Of a stretch of 64,000 nt of DNA, positions 10,274-18,635 are shown piece after piece. Position numbers and translations under genes: made by a program. Position 1 is the first letter of the stretch. Every line of letters begins with the position of its first letter. The notes beneath the pieces were generated by a model that saw only the letters and a list, made by a program, of their open reading frames with translations, had not been told where the DNA came from and searched no databases. Source of the stretch: Henriciella sp. (GTDB taxonomy: Bacteria > Pseudomonadota > Alphaproteobacteria > Caulobacterales > Hyphomonadaceae); contig JAEPOM010000009.1 of NCBI GenBank assembly GCA_017642885.1, positions 1 through 64,000 on the forward strand, written 5' to 3'.

Positions 10274-11055
10274 GCCCAGGCCTCCCCAAACGCGAAGGTC
10301 TCATAAGAGGCGCGCGCTTCCTGCCAGCCGTTCGCGTCGACGTCTCGTCCGCCAAAGAAGCTACGTTCAACGATACGAATGATCGGCGACAGGGCGTTGC
10401 GGATCGGATCAGGCAGGATCCCGAGCGCCCCGATTTCGCGCGCAGTAAGAGAGCGCGCAATGATGCCGGAGTGCTTCTCCTGAATGTCATTAATGGACCG
10501 GAACAGGAGAAGATGGACGGCTTCTGCAAACTTGCCTTCCGCAGCGAGGCGATCGGCATCGTCCAGCAAGGCATGGGCACGGGCTTCCTCTGGGCGGAGG
10601 TCTGGAATGATCGAAATGTCGGCTTCCGCTTTCTTCTCTTTTTGCCGCCCGCGCAGCGAGATGGATTCGCCGAACACCATGTACAATCCAGCCAGAATGG
10701 CGAGCACGATTACGATGAATAGAATGTAGCCCAGCACGGATCCTATCGCGTTGAAGAATGCCGCAATCGCCCGCGCAATGGGATTGGGACCGGAGCGGTT
10801 GTTTCGGGGTTCGAGGGCTTGCACCTCGGGCTCCCATTCCGGGCGCTCGAGTTGCAGCGTCTCGTCCGCCGTGTAGGCGTCCATCGCGCGCTGAAGGCGC
10901 GCCTCATCGACACGAATGATGTCGGGATCGAAGTCTTCGAGATCGAGAGTAGGCGCGGCTTCTGAATGGGATTGTTGTGCGCCGGCACCCGAGACCAAAA
11001 GCACAGAGGCCAGCAACAGTATGGCTATGCTTTTGAGCACTGTACTGCGGATCAC
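10270..11055 (-). CDS. DUF4129-domain protein, first gene of the MoxR operon
   Basis: Protein of 261 aa with an N-terminal signal peptide ('SIAILLLASVLLVSGAGAQQ', cleavage likely near residue 27), a periplasmic segment, one membrane helix near residues 100-128 and a C-terminal cytoplasmic DUF4129 domain. That domain includes 'ARAHALLDDADRLAAEGKFAEAVHLLLFRSINDIQ' and 'RSLTAREI'. In several phyla DUF4129 sits next to DUF4350, MoxR and DUF58 genes. As the first gene, its upstream region (11056-11173) should carry the operon promoter, shared divergently with the msrC-like gene; I saw no clear promoter motif there. Confidence 0.88.
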   Translation of the reverse strand: MIRSTVLKSIAILLLASVLLVSGAGAQQSHSEAAPTLDLEDFDPDIIRVDEARLQRAMDAYTADETLQLERPEWEPEVQALEPRNNRSGPNPIARAIAAFFNAIGSVLGYILFIVIVLAILAGLYMVFGESISLRGRQKEKKAEADISIIPDLRPEEARAHALLDDADRLAAEGKFAEAVHLLLFRSINDIQEKHSGIIARSLTAREIGALGILPDPIRNALSPIIRIVERSFFGGRDVDANGWQEARASYETFAFGEAWA

Positions 11056-11173
11056 GCAAATCCCTCCGTTCCCATCAAGACTATTTCAGAGCGTTTGACT
11101 CTCGTCCATTCCTATCTTGTGCATTCGGCATTCGTATCCGATATGCAGCGCTTGTCGAAAGAAAGGCACCGGC

Positions 11174-11641
11174 ATGGACCGAGCGGGGCAATATCGCGAT
11201 CTCAAAGTAGAAATTGATGCCGTTGTGGCGGGCGAGACTTATGTTCCGGCCCGGTATGCGAGCGCCGCGTGTTTGCTGTCTCAGGCGTTTTCACCGCGGT
11301 TCTTCTGGACGGGGTTCTACATCGTGGACCCGTTAAAGCCGAACGAGCTCGTTGTCGGTCCCTATCAAGGAACGCTGGGATGCTTGCGGATCCCGATTGG
11401 CAAAGGCGTGTGCGGCGCGTGTGCGGAGCAGAAATCGAGTATTATCGTGCCGGATGTCCACGCCTTTCCGGGCCACATCGCGTGCGACAGCCGCACCAAT
11501 TCGGAGATTGTCGTCCCTGTCTTTGACGTCAGCGGCGCGCTCGCTGCCATTCTCGATGTCGATAGCGAGCAGCCCGACGCGTTCGATGAAGTCGACCGCT
11601 TAGGGCTCGAGGCTATCTGCAGCACTCTCCTGACCGCCTGA
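11174..11641 (+). CDS. msrC: free methionine-(R)-sulfoxide reductase (GAF-domain fRMsr)
   Basis: Small cytosolic GAF-domain enzyme (155 aa) that reduces free methionine-R-sulfoxide. The three redox cysteines are at residues 70 ('GTLGC'), 80 ('KGVC') and 104 ('HIACDSRTNSEIVVPV'). Their spacing of 10 and 24 residues is the same as C84, C94 and C118 of the E. coli enzyme. I chose ATG at 11174, preceded by a purine-rich AGAAAGG; a longer frame begins at GTG 11117. The last 42 nt overlap the 3' end of the convergent carboxylesterase gene. Confidence 0.93.
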   Translation: MDRAGQYRDLKVEIDAVVAGETYVPARYASAACLLSQAFSPRFFWTGFYIVDPLKPNELVVGPYQGTLGCLRIPIGKGVCGACAEQKSSIIVPDVHAFPGHIACDSRTNSEIVVPVFDVSGALAAILDVDSEQPDAFDEVDRLGLEAICSTLLTA

Positions 11642-13396
11642 CGCGGCCAGTACCTCTTCGGCGGGCGGCGTAATCTGCGGGACCGCTTCTGCCACGCGTC
11701 GCACCAGGGCACGCTCCATGATGTCGAGTTTTTCAGAGCGAATGTTCGGCTTGGCCTCGATCGACGGATTGAATGTCATCCAGAGATCGGTTGCTGCATT
11801 ATATGTCGGCCACGCCTGTAGACCCACATCGTTCGGATTCCCGGTCTTGGCAAAGTTTGTCCAGTACAATCCCATCGCTTCGGTGAGGGCTTCATCCTCT
11901 TTCGAGAGACCAGAAAGTGGGCTGTGTGAGTCGAAGACGAAGAAAATTTCGGCGGCGTGAAACGCGCCAATCGTTTGCGATTTTGACGGCGGAACGCGTG
12001 TGAAGTGATAAAGGTAGGAGGGTTCGCCTTGCGCCGTGTTGTTCGCTGCAAGGTGGCGCATATGAACGCCAAACAGATCGTCACCGAGCATGTCGGTTTC
12101 TGCCATCTGATACGTTTCCAGATCATCGAGCCCGTAGAGTGAGACAAGCGCGGCGGCGTCAGCTTCGCCGTAGATATCGTTCAAGAATGTAAGCCGATCT
12201 TCCAGCGCGTCAGGAAACTCGGGCACTAGGACAGTGGGCTTTTGGATGCTGGGATAGAACAGCGTGGCCTCGTCGGCATTATAGCCAGCAAGGATCGGCA
12301 CGTTGTGGATGCTGCCATCGCCAATCGCCTGACCGATCAATTTCGGGATCACGACGCCGTCGACAGTCGGCAGAGCGTAGCCGCCCAGGTGCGTCTTGTT
12401 GGGAATGTGTGCGATGATGTCCGTCGCCGGTACGGCCCGCAACTCAGCGGCAGACGCGTTTGCATCGACGAGGCCATCAAAGAAGTCGAGGCCGGCCTCA
12501 TGCATGGTCAGGCGGCCGTCGATGGCCGTCTCCAGTCCGTTAGCATTATAGGTCGAGGCCCCACTTTGCAGGATGGCCTTGTGGAACAGGCCTTCACTCA
12601 GTGGTGTCGCCATGACTTCGGTGACGGATTGCGCGCCCGCGCTTTCTCCGAAAATCGTGACATTGCTGGGATCACCGCCGAAGGCCTCGATATTATCTCG
12701 GATCCAGGCCAGCGCCGCGACCTGATCGAGCAATCCATAATTGCCTGAAACCCCGCGCGGATCGTCGGCGCTAAGGGCTGGGTGCGCGATATAGCCAAAC
12801 ACTCCCAGCCGGTAGTTGATCGTGACCAGGACTACGCCGTTCTCTACCAATTGATTGGCCTGATACGGATCTTGAGATCCGGCGCCGGACTGGTGGCTGC
12901 CGCCATGGATCCAGACCATGACCGGCTGTAGATCGGCGTTGCCCACATTGGCGCTGCGTACATTCAGGAACAGGCAATCCTCGCTCTCCGCGGGCGGCGC
13001 TGCGTTCTCGAGAACCACTGTGGCGAGATGGCGCTGAACTGCGTTGAGGCCGAGCCCGTTGAGCAGATCGCTGAGAAACTCGCCGCTGCCGGAGCGTAGC
13101 TGCATGCACTCTGCGCCAAACGGGGTGCCATCCCGTACACCGCCCCACGACACAGCAGGTTGCGGCGCGCGCCAGCGCAGCTCACCAACAGGTGGGGCCG
13201 CAAACGGAATGCCGTTGATTTGCAATACCTCCGAATTGTCGCGATCCAGGCCGGCCTGAATCTGGCCTTGCGACAGTTCAATCACCGGCCCGGCTTTGAG
13301 CGGTGGGGCGGGCTGGGTGATCATCCAGATCAAGCCGTAATAAACTGCGGCTGCCAGCGCAGCGAGGGCGGCGACAATAATCAAAAGGCGTTTCAT
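11600..13396 (-). CDS. type B carboxylesterase, membrane-anchored or secreted
   Basis: Carboxylesterase/lipase of about 598 aa. An N-terminal hydrophobic segment ('LLIIVAALAALAAAVYYGLIWMI') is a signal anchor or signal peptide, so the enzyme probably acts in the periplasm or outside. The family signature around the catalytic Ser is 'VTIFGESAGAQSV', preceded by 'EDCLFLNVRSANV' and 'MVWIHGGSHQSG'. The acid is in 'NADEATLF' and the His in 'FHAAEIFFVF'. GTG at 13435 is an alternative start that would overlap the upstream gene by 20 nt. The C-terminus is antisense to the 3' end of msrC. Confidence 0.9.
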   Translation of the reverse strand: MKRLLIIVAALAALAAAVYYGLIWMITQPAPPLKAGPVIELSQGQIQAGLDRDNSEVLQINGIPFAAPPVGELRWRAPQPAVSWGGVRDGTPFGAECMQLRSGSGEFLSDLLNGLGLNAVQRHLATVVLENAAPPAESEDCLFLNVRSANVGNADLQPVMVWIHGGSHQSGAGSQDPYQANQLVENGVVLVTINYRLGVFGYIAHPALSADDPRGVSGNYGLLDQVAALAWIRDNIEAFGGDPSNVTIFGESAGAQSVTEVMATPLSEGLFHKAILQSGASTYNANGLETAIDGRLTMHEAGLDFFDGLVDANASAAELRAVPATDIIAHIPNKTHLGGYALPTVDGVVIPKLIGQAIGDGSIHNVPILAGYNADEATLFYPSIQKPTVLVPEFPDALEDRLTFLNDIYGEADAAALVSLYGLDDLETYQMAETDMLGDDLFGVHMRHLAANNTAQGEPSYLYHFTRVPPSKSQTIGAFHAAEIFFVFDSHSPLSGLSKEDEALTEAMGLYWTNFAKTGNPNDVGLQAWPTYNAATDLWMTFNPSIEAKPNIRSEKLDIMERALVRRVAEAVPQITPPAEEVLAASGGQESAADSLEP

Positions 13397-13415
13397 GCGG
13401 GAGATCTTTCGGGTT

Positions 13416-13844
13416 TTAACTCTCTTGGGCTTCACCGTGTAACCACAAAGGTCGTGTGACGATCAATTCCTGACACAGGAGTCCAGCATCACGATGTCGC
13501 GACATGGACTTATAATCCGGATGGTTGAGCGTGGCGATAAAGGCCTGGCGAGATGGGAATGAATTCACTAAAACGCCGTCCCAGTTTCCGCCGCCGATGA
13601 AGTAGCGCTCTGTAATTGCCAGCAAGTTGGTCGTGCCACCAACTGCTGTCGCAGCTTTCGTGAAAGCTTCCGAATAGCGGATATAGGCAGTCTCGCCTGA
13701 GCAATCCTCGCCATATTCAGGGTCACCTTCCGCGTATTCGGCTTTGACCTTGAATTTCAGCAAATTGACCTGGCTTACAGGTCCGTCATGCGGATCATCG
13801 CGAAAGGCGCGAAACTGGTCGGCGGTCGGTTGAAAGGCGGGCAT
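13416..13844 (-). CDS. DUF1330-like small protein
   Basis: Protein of 142 aa with the ferredoxin-like fold pattern of DUF1330/EthD-type dimeric alpha-beta barrel proteins: 'DGPVSQVNLLKFKVKAEY', 'YIRYSEAFTKAATAVGGTTNLLA' and 'WDGVLVNSFPSRQAFIATLNHPDYKSMSRHRDAGL'. The ATG at 13844 has GAGGAG 6 nt upstream and matches the conserved start; the frame is open to 13898. No catalytic residues can be assigned. It lies between a NUDIX gene and a carboxylesterase gene on the same strand and may be co-transcribed with them. Confidence 0.8.
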   Translation of the reverse strand: MPAFQPTADQFRAFRDDPHDGPVSQVNLLKFKVKAEYAEGDPEYGEDCSGETAYIRYSEAFTKAATAVGGTTNLLAITERYFIGGGNWDGVLVNSFPSRQAFIATLNHPDYKSMSRHRDAGLLCQELIVTRPLWLHGEAQES

Positions 13845-13901
13845 GGTCGGCTCCTCAGCATTGTGTGCCAATAGTCCCGCGCGGCGAGGAATTTTCAAGC
13901 C

Positions 13902-14471
13902 TCACGACGCGGCAGGGCGAAGGCCCGGATGTTTTAGAAAGTAGCGTTCCAGATAGAACAGACCCGCCGCATGCAGGGCGTGCTGCACATCGAGCCGCTC
14001 ATAAGCAAGGAATTCTTCGTAGGGGACTTCGAAGACGTCAATTTCTTCATTTGGGTCCAGCGATTGTGCAGCTGTCGGCGAGCACCCAAGCGCGAGATAG
14101 TAATGAAGCTCATTATCCTGAACGGCGGGATTGGGGTAGCAGGTGCCGATGAGGCGCATCTCGCGGGCCTCATATCCAGTCTCTTCGGCGAGTTCCCGCC
14201 GGCCCACTGCTTCCCAATCGGTTTCGCCAGGATCAGACACACCGCCGGGGACCGCGGTCAGGATTTTCTGCGCAGCATGGCGATACTCGCGAATGAGAAC
14301 GATCTTGCCTTCATCCGTGAGCGGGAAAACGGTGACCCAAGGCGTCTGCTCAATCACATGATAGGTCGGAACAATATGCCCGTCCTCGCGCACACAACGA
14401 TCCGTGCGCACGCCAAGATACTGATCGCGAAAGGTCTGTTTGCTTTCAAGGATTTTCCAGGGTTTGATCAC
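13902..14471 (-). CDS. NUDIX hydrolase (ADP-sugar-pyrophosphatase-like)
   Basis: NUDIX pyrophosphohydrolase of 189 aa. The NUDIX box is visible as 'GGVSDPGE' followed by 'AVGRRELAEETGYEA' (G-x5-E-x7-R-E-x2-E-E-x-G). The N-terminal 'QYLGVRTDRCVREDGHIVPTYHVIEQ' and 'VVLIREYRHA'-like block ('IVLIREYRHAAQKI') resemble ADP-ribose or GDP-mannose pyrophosphatases; the exact nucleotide substrate is not readable. Its GTG start overlaps the TGA of the upstream S9 peptidase by 4 nt (14468-14471), so the two are translationally coupled. Confidence 0.9.
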   Translation of the reverse strand: MIKPWKILESKQTFRDQYLGVRTDRCVREDGHIVPTYHVIEQTPWVTVFPLTDEGKIVLIREYRHAAQKILTAVPGGVSDPGETDWEAVGRRELAEETGYEAREMRLIGTCYPNPAVQDNELHYYLALGCSPTAAQSLDPNEEIDVFEVPYEEFLAYERLDVQHALHAAGLFYLERYFLKHPGLRPAAS

Positions 14472-16804
14472 TCGTCGTCAGCCTTCAAATGCCGATCCAG
14501 GAAGCTTATCCGAGTCTTCATCAGATGCGTTCCCAGCGCTTCGCCGCGAATGCCGTGGCGCTGACCTGGATAGGTCATCAACTCAAACAGGATACCGCGT
14601 TCTTGTAGCTCCGCCATCAGTCGCGTGGTGTTGTCGAACGTGACATTGTCATCCGCCATACCGTGAATGAGCATCAGGTTGGGCAAGTCCGTTTCGAGCT
14701 TGTCGAGATGGTAGAAGACTGAGGATTTTTCATACCCCTCGGCATTGTCCTGCGGTGAATCCATATAGCGCTCGGTGTAGAACGTATCATAGAGTGCCCA
14801 ATCGGTGACAGGTGCGCCGGACACCGCGGCAGCGAACGTGCCTTCGGGCGCCTGAAGGATGGTCATCAGCGTCATATACCCGCCATAGGACCAGCCCTGA
14901 ATGCCGACCCGGTCGCCATCGATAAAGGGTTGAGATTTCAGCCAGTCGACCCCGACCAGGACGTCACGAACCTCCGGCATGCCCATTTGGCGGTAGATCA
15001 CGTCCTCGAATCTTTTGCCGCGATTGGCCATGCCGCGATTGTCGATGCGGAACACGACATATCCTTCTCGGGAATAGAACTGGTCTGACATCCGCTCCCA
15101 ATTGCGATTGACCGTCTGGACATGCGGACCACCATAAATCTCGACCAGCGCGGGATAGGACTGGCTAGCGTCAAAGTCAGGCGGCAGCTGGATGGAATAA
15201 TAAAGCGTCTGACCGTCTTCTGCGGTCAGAGTGCCGTATTCGGGAACCGTGTGATTTTCGAGATATGGCGAATAGGGGTGAGTGTCGTCGAGCCGGTTTG
15301 CTTCGATCCAGGTGATCAGCGAACCGTCCGAACGATAGAGGCCAGTCTGTGGCGGCTGGTCCGGGCTTGAACTGGTGCCGACGAAAGACTGCCCATCGGG
15401 CGCCATCGTAATGGCCCAGGATGTTCCGGGCTCGGTGATCCGTTCAGGCGGCGGTCCATCTATCAGGCGAAGATTGGCGCACTCGGGACAGCTATCGATC
15501 TCGGTTGGTGCGAGGACCCGCCGATAGAGGTGTCGCTCGAGGGGTGTGTCCATGTAGCCGGTGAAGAAGACCTGATTATTCGCCTGATCCACACCAACGA
15601 TCTGATCCACCGCCCAATCACCATCGGTCACCCGAAAGCCAGTTTTTCCATCCTTCGAACGGGCGGCGATATGACGGAAACCACTCTCCTCGTCCGAGGT
15701 GAGCACCATGTCCTGCGTCACGAGAAAGTCATTGGTCAGGTTGACCCAGGCGCGCTGACTTTCCGCTATATGCGGATCCAGCGTCCAGGACGGGGCTTGC
15801 CCTTTCAGATAGCGGATCAGCGTCTGCTCGCGATTGATCGCCTGGATATCGATTTGATCTCCAACCCAGTTGACTCGCGCCAGATATTGATCCGTCGCGG
15901 CCCCCCAATCGTCGCGGCGCCAGGCGATTTCGGTTACCTCTCCGGTCTCCAGATCTCGCACGAACAGATCGACAATAGCGTTGGGTCGCCCAGCGCGAGG
16001 ATAGCGCTGGTTGATGACCGTCACGTCCTCTGCGGCAATGTCGAAGCGCGGGATGATATCGACCGTGCTTTCATCGACTTTGGTGTATGCAAGGTAGTGA
16101 TCATCCGGGCTCCACCAATAACCGGTATAGCGGTCCATCTCTTCCTGCGCGACGAATTCTGCGACGCCATAGGCGATGGCCTTGTCTGGCTCAGCTTCCG
16201 GGGTCAGGCGACGCTCCTCCCCACTGGCCAAATCTATCGCGTAGACCGCGCCGTCGCGGATGAAGGTGACATAGGTGCCACTCGGAGAAACTTTCGCATC
16301 ATATTCGAAGGCGTCAGTGTCGGTGAGTTGGCTGGGCTGCACGCCCTCATCGGTGAGTTTGATCAGATGCAAATCGCCGCCGAGAGGCACCAGGATCGTA
16401 TCCGCCGTGCCCCAGTCATAGCTGACAATCCCTTTGCGCCCGGCAATGCGTTTGCGCTCGCGCAGGGCTTTTTCTTCTTCCGAGAGCTCGACCTCTTCGG
16501 GTTCCAGTAACTTCGAATCCACAAGCAGGCTTTGCTCGCCCGTGGCCACGTCAAATTGCCAGAGATCGAAGCGATCGCCTTCATCTTCTCGCGCCTTGAG
16601 GAAGCTCACACGCTTGCCATCCGGGCTATACTTCACGCCGGTGGGCGCCGGGCCGGACAGGCTCGGGCTGGCAAATAGGCGTTCAATTGTCAGGGGTTTC
16701 TGGTCGACCATCATATTCGTCTCAGTGGGCAGAGTTTGAGCCAAGGGCGCCGCGCACGCACCTGCGAGTATTGCCGCAGCAGGCAAGATTAGAGATCTCA
16801 TCAT
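14468..16804 (-). CDS. S9-family dipeptidyl peptidase (DPP IV-like), probable lipoprotein
   Basis: Serine peptidase of 778 aa with an N-terminal beta-propeller (DPPIV_N, about residues 50-500) and a C-terminal alpha/beta-hydrolase domain. The nucleophile is in 'GIQGWSYGGYMTLM', the acid in 'IHGMADDNVTF' and the His in 'PGQRHGIRG'. The Glu pair typical of DPP IV substrate binding may be in 'AEFVAQEEMDRYTGYWWSPD'. The signal sequence ends in 'ILAGACAAP', a plausible lipobox, so it is probably an envelope enzyme removing N-terminal dipeptides during peptide scavenging. The 4-nt coupling to the NUDIX gene is seen in the sequence but has no obvious metabolic reason. Confidence 0.94.
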   Translation of the reverse strand: MMRSLILPAAAILAGACAAPLAQTLPTETNMMVDQKPLTIERLFASPSLSGPAPTGVKYSPDGKRVSFLKAREDEGDRFDLWQFDVATGEQSLLVDSKLLEPEEVELSEEEKALRERKRIAGRKGIVSYDWGTADTILVPLGGDLHLIKLTDEGVQPSQLTDTDAFEYDAKVSPSGTYVTFIRDGAVYAIDLASGEERRLTPEAEPDKAIAYGVAEFVAQEEMDRYTGYWWSPDDHYLAYTKVDESTVDIIPRFDIAAEDVTVINQRYPRAGRPNAIVDLFVRDLETGEVTEIAWRRDDWGAATDQYLARVNWVGDQIDIQAINREQTLIRYLKGQAPSWTLDPHIAESQRAWVNLTNDFLVTQDMVLTSDEESGFRHIAARSKDGKTGFRVTDGDWAVDQIVGVDQANNQVFFTGYMDTPLERHLYRRVLAPTEIDSCPECANLRLIDGPPPERITEPGTSWAITMAPDGQSFVGTSSSPDQPPQTGLYRSDGSLITWIEANRLDDTHPYSPYLENHTVPEYGTLTAEDGQTLYYSIQLPPDFDASQSYPALVEIYGGPHVQTVNRNWERMSDQFYSREGYVVFRIDNRGMANRGKRFEDVIYRQMGMPEVRDVLVGVDWLKSQPFIDGDRVGIQGWSYGGYMTLMTILQAPEGTFAAAVSGAPVTDWALYDTFYTERYMDSPQDNAEGYEKSSVFYHLDKLETDLPNLMLIHGMADDNVTFDNTTRLMAELQERGILFELMTYPGQRHGIRGEALGTHLMKTRISFLDRHLKADDE

Positions 16805-16855
16805 GGCACTGGCTAGCGCGCTCTGGAGGAATTGTCAGCCCTTTGAGGCGGGCGG

Positions 16856-17464
16856 CTAGATGTCGGTCTCCGCGCCGAGCAAGCCTTCCAGCAGGTTCTG
16901 GATTTCAGCATTCGAGTCGCCGGCGCCAAAACTCAGCGCGCCGGAAGAGAATGTCGTGCCATAGGTTCGCGCCAGGGTGACGGTCTGTGCAATCGCGGAG
17001 ACGAAATCGTCCTGGCTCAGCGAGACCAGCGGATGCATGTAGGTCGACCAGACCAGTCCGCCTGCAATGGCGTAGCGCGCATCAAGCGCGGTATCGAAAT
17101 TGGCTTGCATGAGCCGCTTGAGCTGGGCACCAGAAAGGCCATCGCTGGAGGCTACGCGCGTGAACAACCGCATGCGGTCGGCATTCACATCAAAGACCAG
17201 AGTGACCGGCGTGCCATCAACTTCGAATGTGGCGCCATTGCCAGTGATGCTCGCATCCTCGTCGATCATTGTGACGACGGTGAGGAGGTCTATCGCAGCG
17301 GCGACGGTTGGCGGCGTGTCTTCCGCGTCTGGCGCAGGTCCCGGCTCAGCCTCTTCGAGCGGCATCGGCGCGGCATCCTGCGCGCTTGCGATCGTCGCGA
17401 CAGATGGGATGAACATCGACCCGGTCAGGAAAAGAGCTTGAAAGAGTGGGATGCGCCGCTGCAT
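16856..17464 (-). CDS. secreted YbjN / type III secretion chaperone-like protein
   Basis: Protein of 202 aa with an N-terminal signal peptide ('LFQALFLTGSMFIPSVATIASAQD', cleavage near residue 28), a Pro/Glu-rich linker and a YbjN-like domain: 'ASITGNGATFEVDGTPVTLVFDVNADRMRLFTRVAS', then 'LKRLMQANFDTALDARYAIAGGLVWSTYMHPL'. YbjN-like domains have a secretion-chaperone-like fold, but a signal peptide argues against a type III role here. ATG at 17464 has GGAGA 6 nt upstream; the frame opens at 17506. The function is unknown. Confidence 0.75.
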   Translation of the reverse strand: MQRRIPLFQALFLTGSMFIPSVATIASAQDAAPMPLEEAEPGPAPDAEDTPPTVAAAIDLLTVVTMIDEDASITGNGATFEVDGTPVTLVFDVNADRMRLFTRVASSDGLSGAQLKRLMQANFDTALDARYAIAGGLVWSTYMHPLVSLSQDDFVSAIAQTVTLARTYGTTFSSGALSFGAGDSNAEIQNLLEGLLGAETDI

Positions 17465-17556
17465 GATGTCTCCAGTTCGATTTGCCGCGACCCTACGCTC
17501 CCGCATTCCGCGTCAGCAATTCCTTTCCGATCAAGCGGCATCATCTCTTCGTGATA

Positions 17557-17588
17557 TTGAACAATAAATAATTTGAACATTATTCAAA
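17557..17588. promoter_or_regulatory. dyad and direct repeat upstream of the metallo-hydrolase gene
   Basis: A 6-5-6 perfect inverted repeat (TTTGAA at 17572-17577, TTCAAA at 17583-17588) overlaps a direct repeat of TTGAACA (17557-17563 and 17573-17579). It lies 31 nt before the start at 17620 in an AT-rich patch and is a plausible operator for a dimeric repressor, but no regulator is identified. Confidence 0.35.
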
Positions 17589-17619
17589 ACAGAGTAAACC
17601 CGCCGTTACGGAGGCATAC

Positions 17620-18555
17620 ATGGTAAAATGGACAGTGCGCATTGTCGGGATCTTGGTGCTCATATTCGGTGGTTTATTCTGGTGGCTGATGCTGAGCGGC
17701 TCGACCGCAACCAAATCTGCGCCCGGAGTTTTCGACCTTGCAGACTGGCAATCTAAGGCAAGCGCGCCTGCGGATCAGTTGCCAACCTCCATTCGGATCT
17801 TGGAAGTCGGCCGTGACACCGCGCCGCCCTTTGCCGCGCAAGCAGGCCGCTTCGGTGCGCCCGTGGCGATGAGTTACAATGCGGTCGCGATCAATTACCC
17901 GGATCGCCAGATCGTCATTGGCGGCGCTGTGGACCGTCCGACGGCAGAGGGCATGGCGCTCTCCAAGACGGAGTGGCGTTTCAGCGATGCGGCTTATACT
18001 GAGCTGACGACGGCGATGATTGAAGCTGAACACGTCCTGATGACGCATGAGCACCTCGATCATGTCATGGCCATCTCCCGGCATCCGGATGCAGAAGCGC
18101 TCGCGCCAAACCTGGTGCTCAACACCCCGCAAATCGAAGCGCTCCCGCTCTTTGCGGACGGTGAGCTGGCGCCAGCCCTGACCTCGCTACAATCAGGCTT
18201 GTCTGGCCGCGTTGAAACGATCGCGCCGGGGGTCGTCATTGTTCCTGCCGCAGGTCACACGCCGGGCAGCCAGATGGTGTTCATCACGCTTCAGAGCGGC
18301 GACGAGATCCTGCTCATCGGTGACATAGTCTGGAACATGGGCGCCATCGAAGCGCTGAAAACCCGCCCCGTCCTCACCCAATACATGGTGTTTCGTCCCA
18401 ACTATGAAGACCGCTCCGCGATCAAACAACAAGTCCGCGCGCTGCACGATATGATGGCTGACAATCCGGAGCTGATTGTCTTACCGGCGCACGACCGAGA
18501 GTGGTTGATGGCAGCAGCTAAAACCGACGGAATTGAGTTCCAGCCAGTCGAATGA
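17620..18555 (+). CDS. metallo-beta-lactamase-fold hydrolase, membrane-anchored
   Basis: Metallo-hydrolase of 311 aa. An N-terminal hydrophobic helix (residues 6-27, 'RIVGILVLIFGGLFWWLML') acts as a signal anchor or signal peptide. The metal-binding motif is 'LMTHEHLDHVMAI' (HxHxDH), with further ligands in 'AAGHTPGSQMVF' and 'LIGDIVWN'. Spacing is that of the MBL fold but the substrate is not evident; glyoxalase-II-like and lactonase roles are possible. The start has GGAGG 7 nt upstream. The preceding intergenic region carries a dyad at 17557-17588. Confidence 0.88.
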   Translation: MVKWTVRIVGILVLIFGGLFWWLMLSGSTATKSAPGVFDLADWQSKASAPADQLPTSIRILEVGRDTAPPFAAQAGRFGAPVAMSYNAVAINYPDRQIVIGGAVDRPTAEGMALSKTEWRFSDAAYTELTTAMIEAEHVLMTHEHLDHVMAISRHPDAEALAPNLVLNTPQIEALPLFADGELAPALTSLQSGLSGRVETIAPGVVIVPAAGHTPGSQMVFITLQSGDEILLIGDIVWNMGAIEALKTRPVLTQYMVFRPNYEDRSAIKQQVRALHDMMADNPELIVLPAHDREWLMAAAKTDGIEFQPVE

Positions 18556-18635
18556 TCGCAAGCGCTTGATTTTCCGGGCCAGCCGCGCCAGTTACCGCCA
18601 ATCATTTTGACCAGATTTGGCAAGGAGCTGACCGC

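Noticed and set aside
15530-16510. 326-codon plus-strand frame opposite the S9 peptidase
   Set aside because: Long, but antisense to the beta-propeller of a complete peptidase; no motif or start signal supports it.
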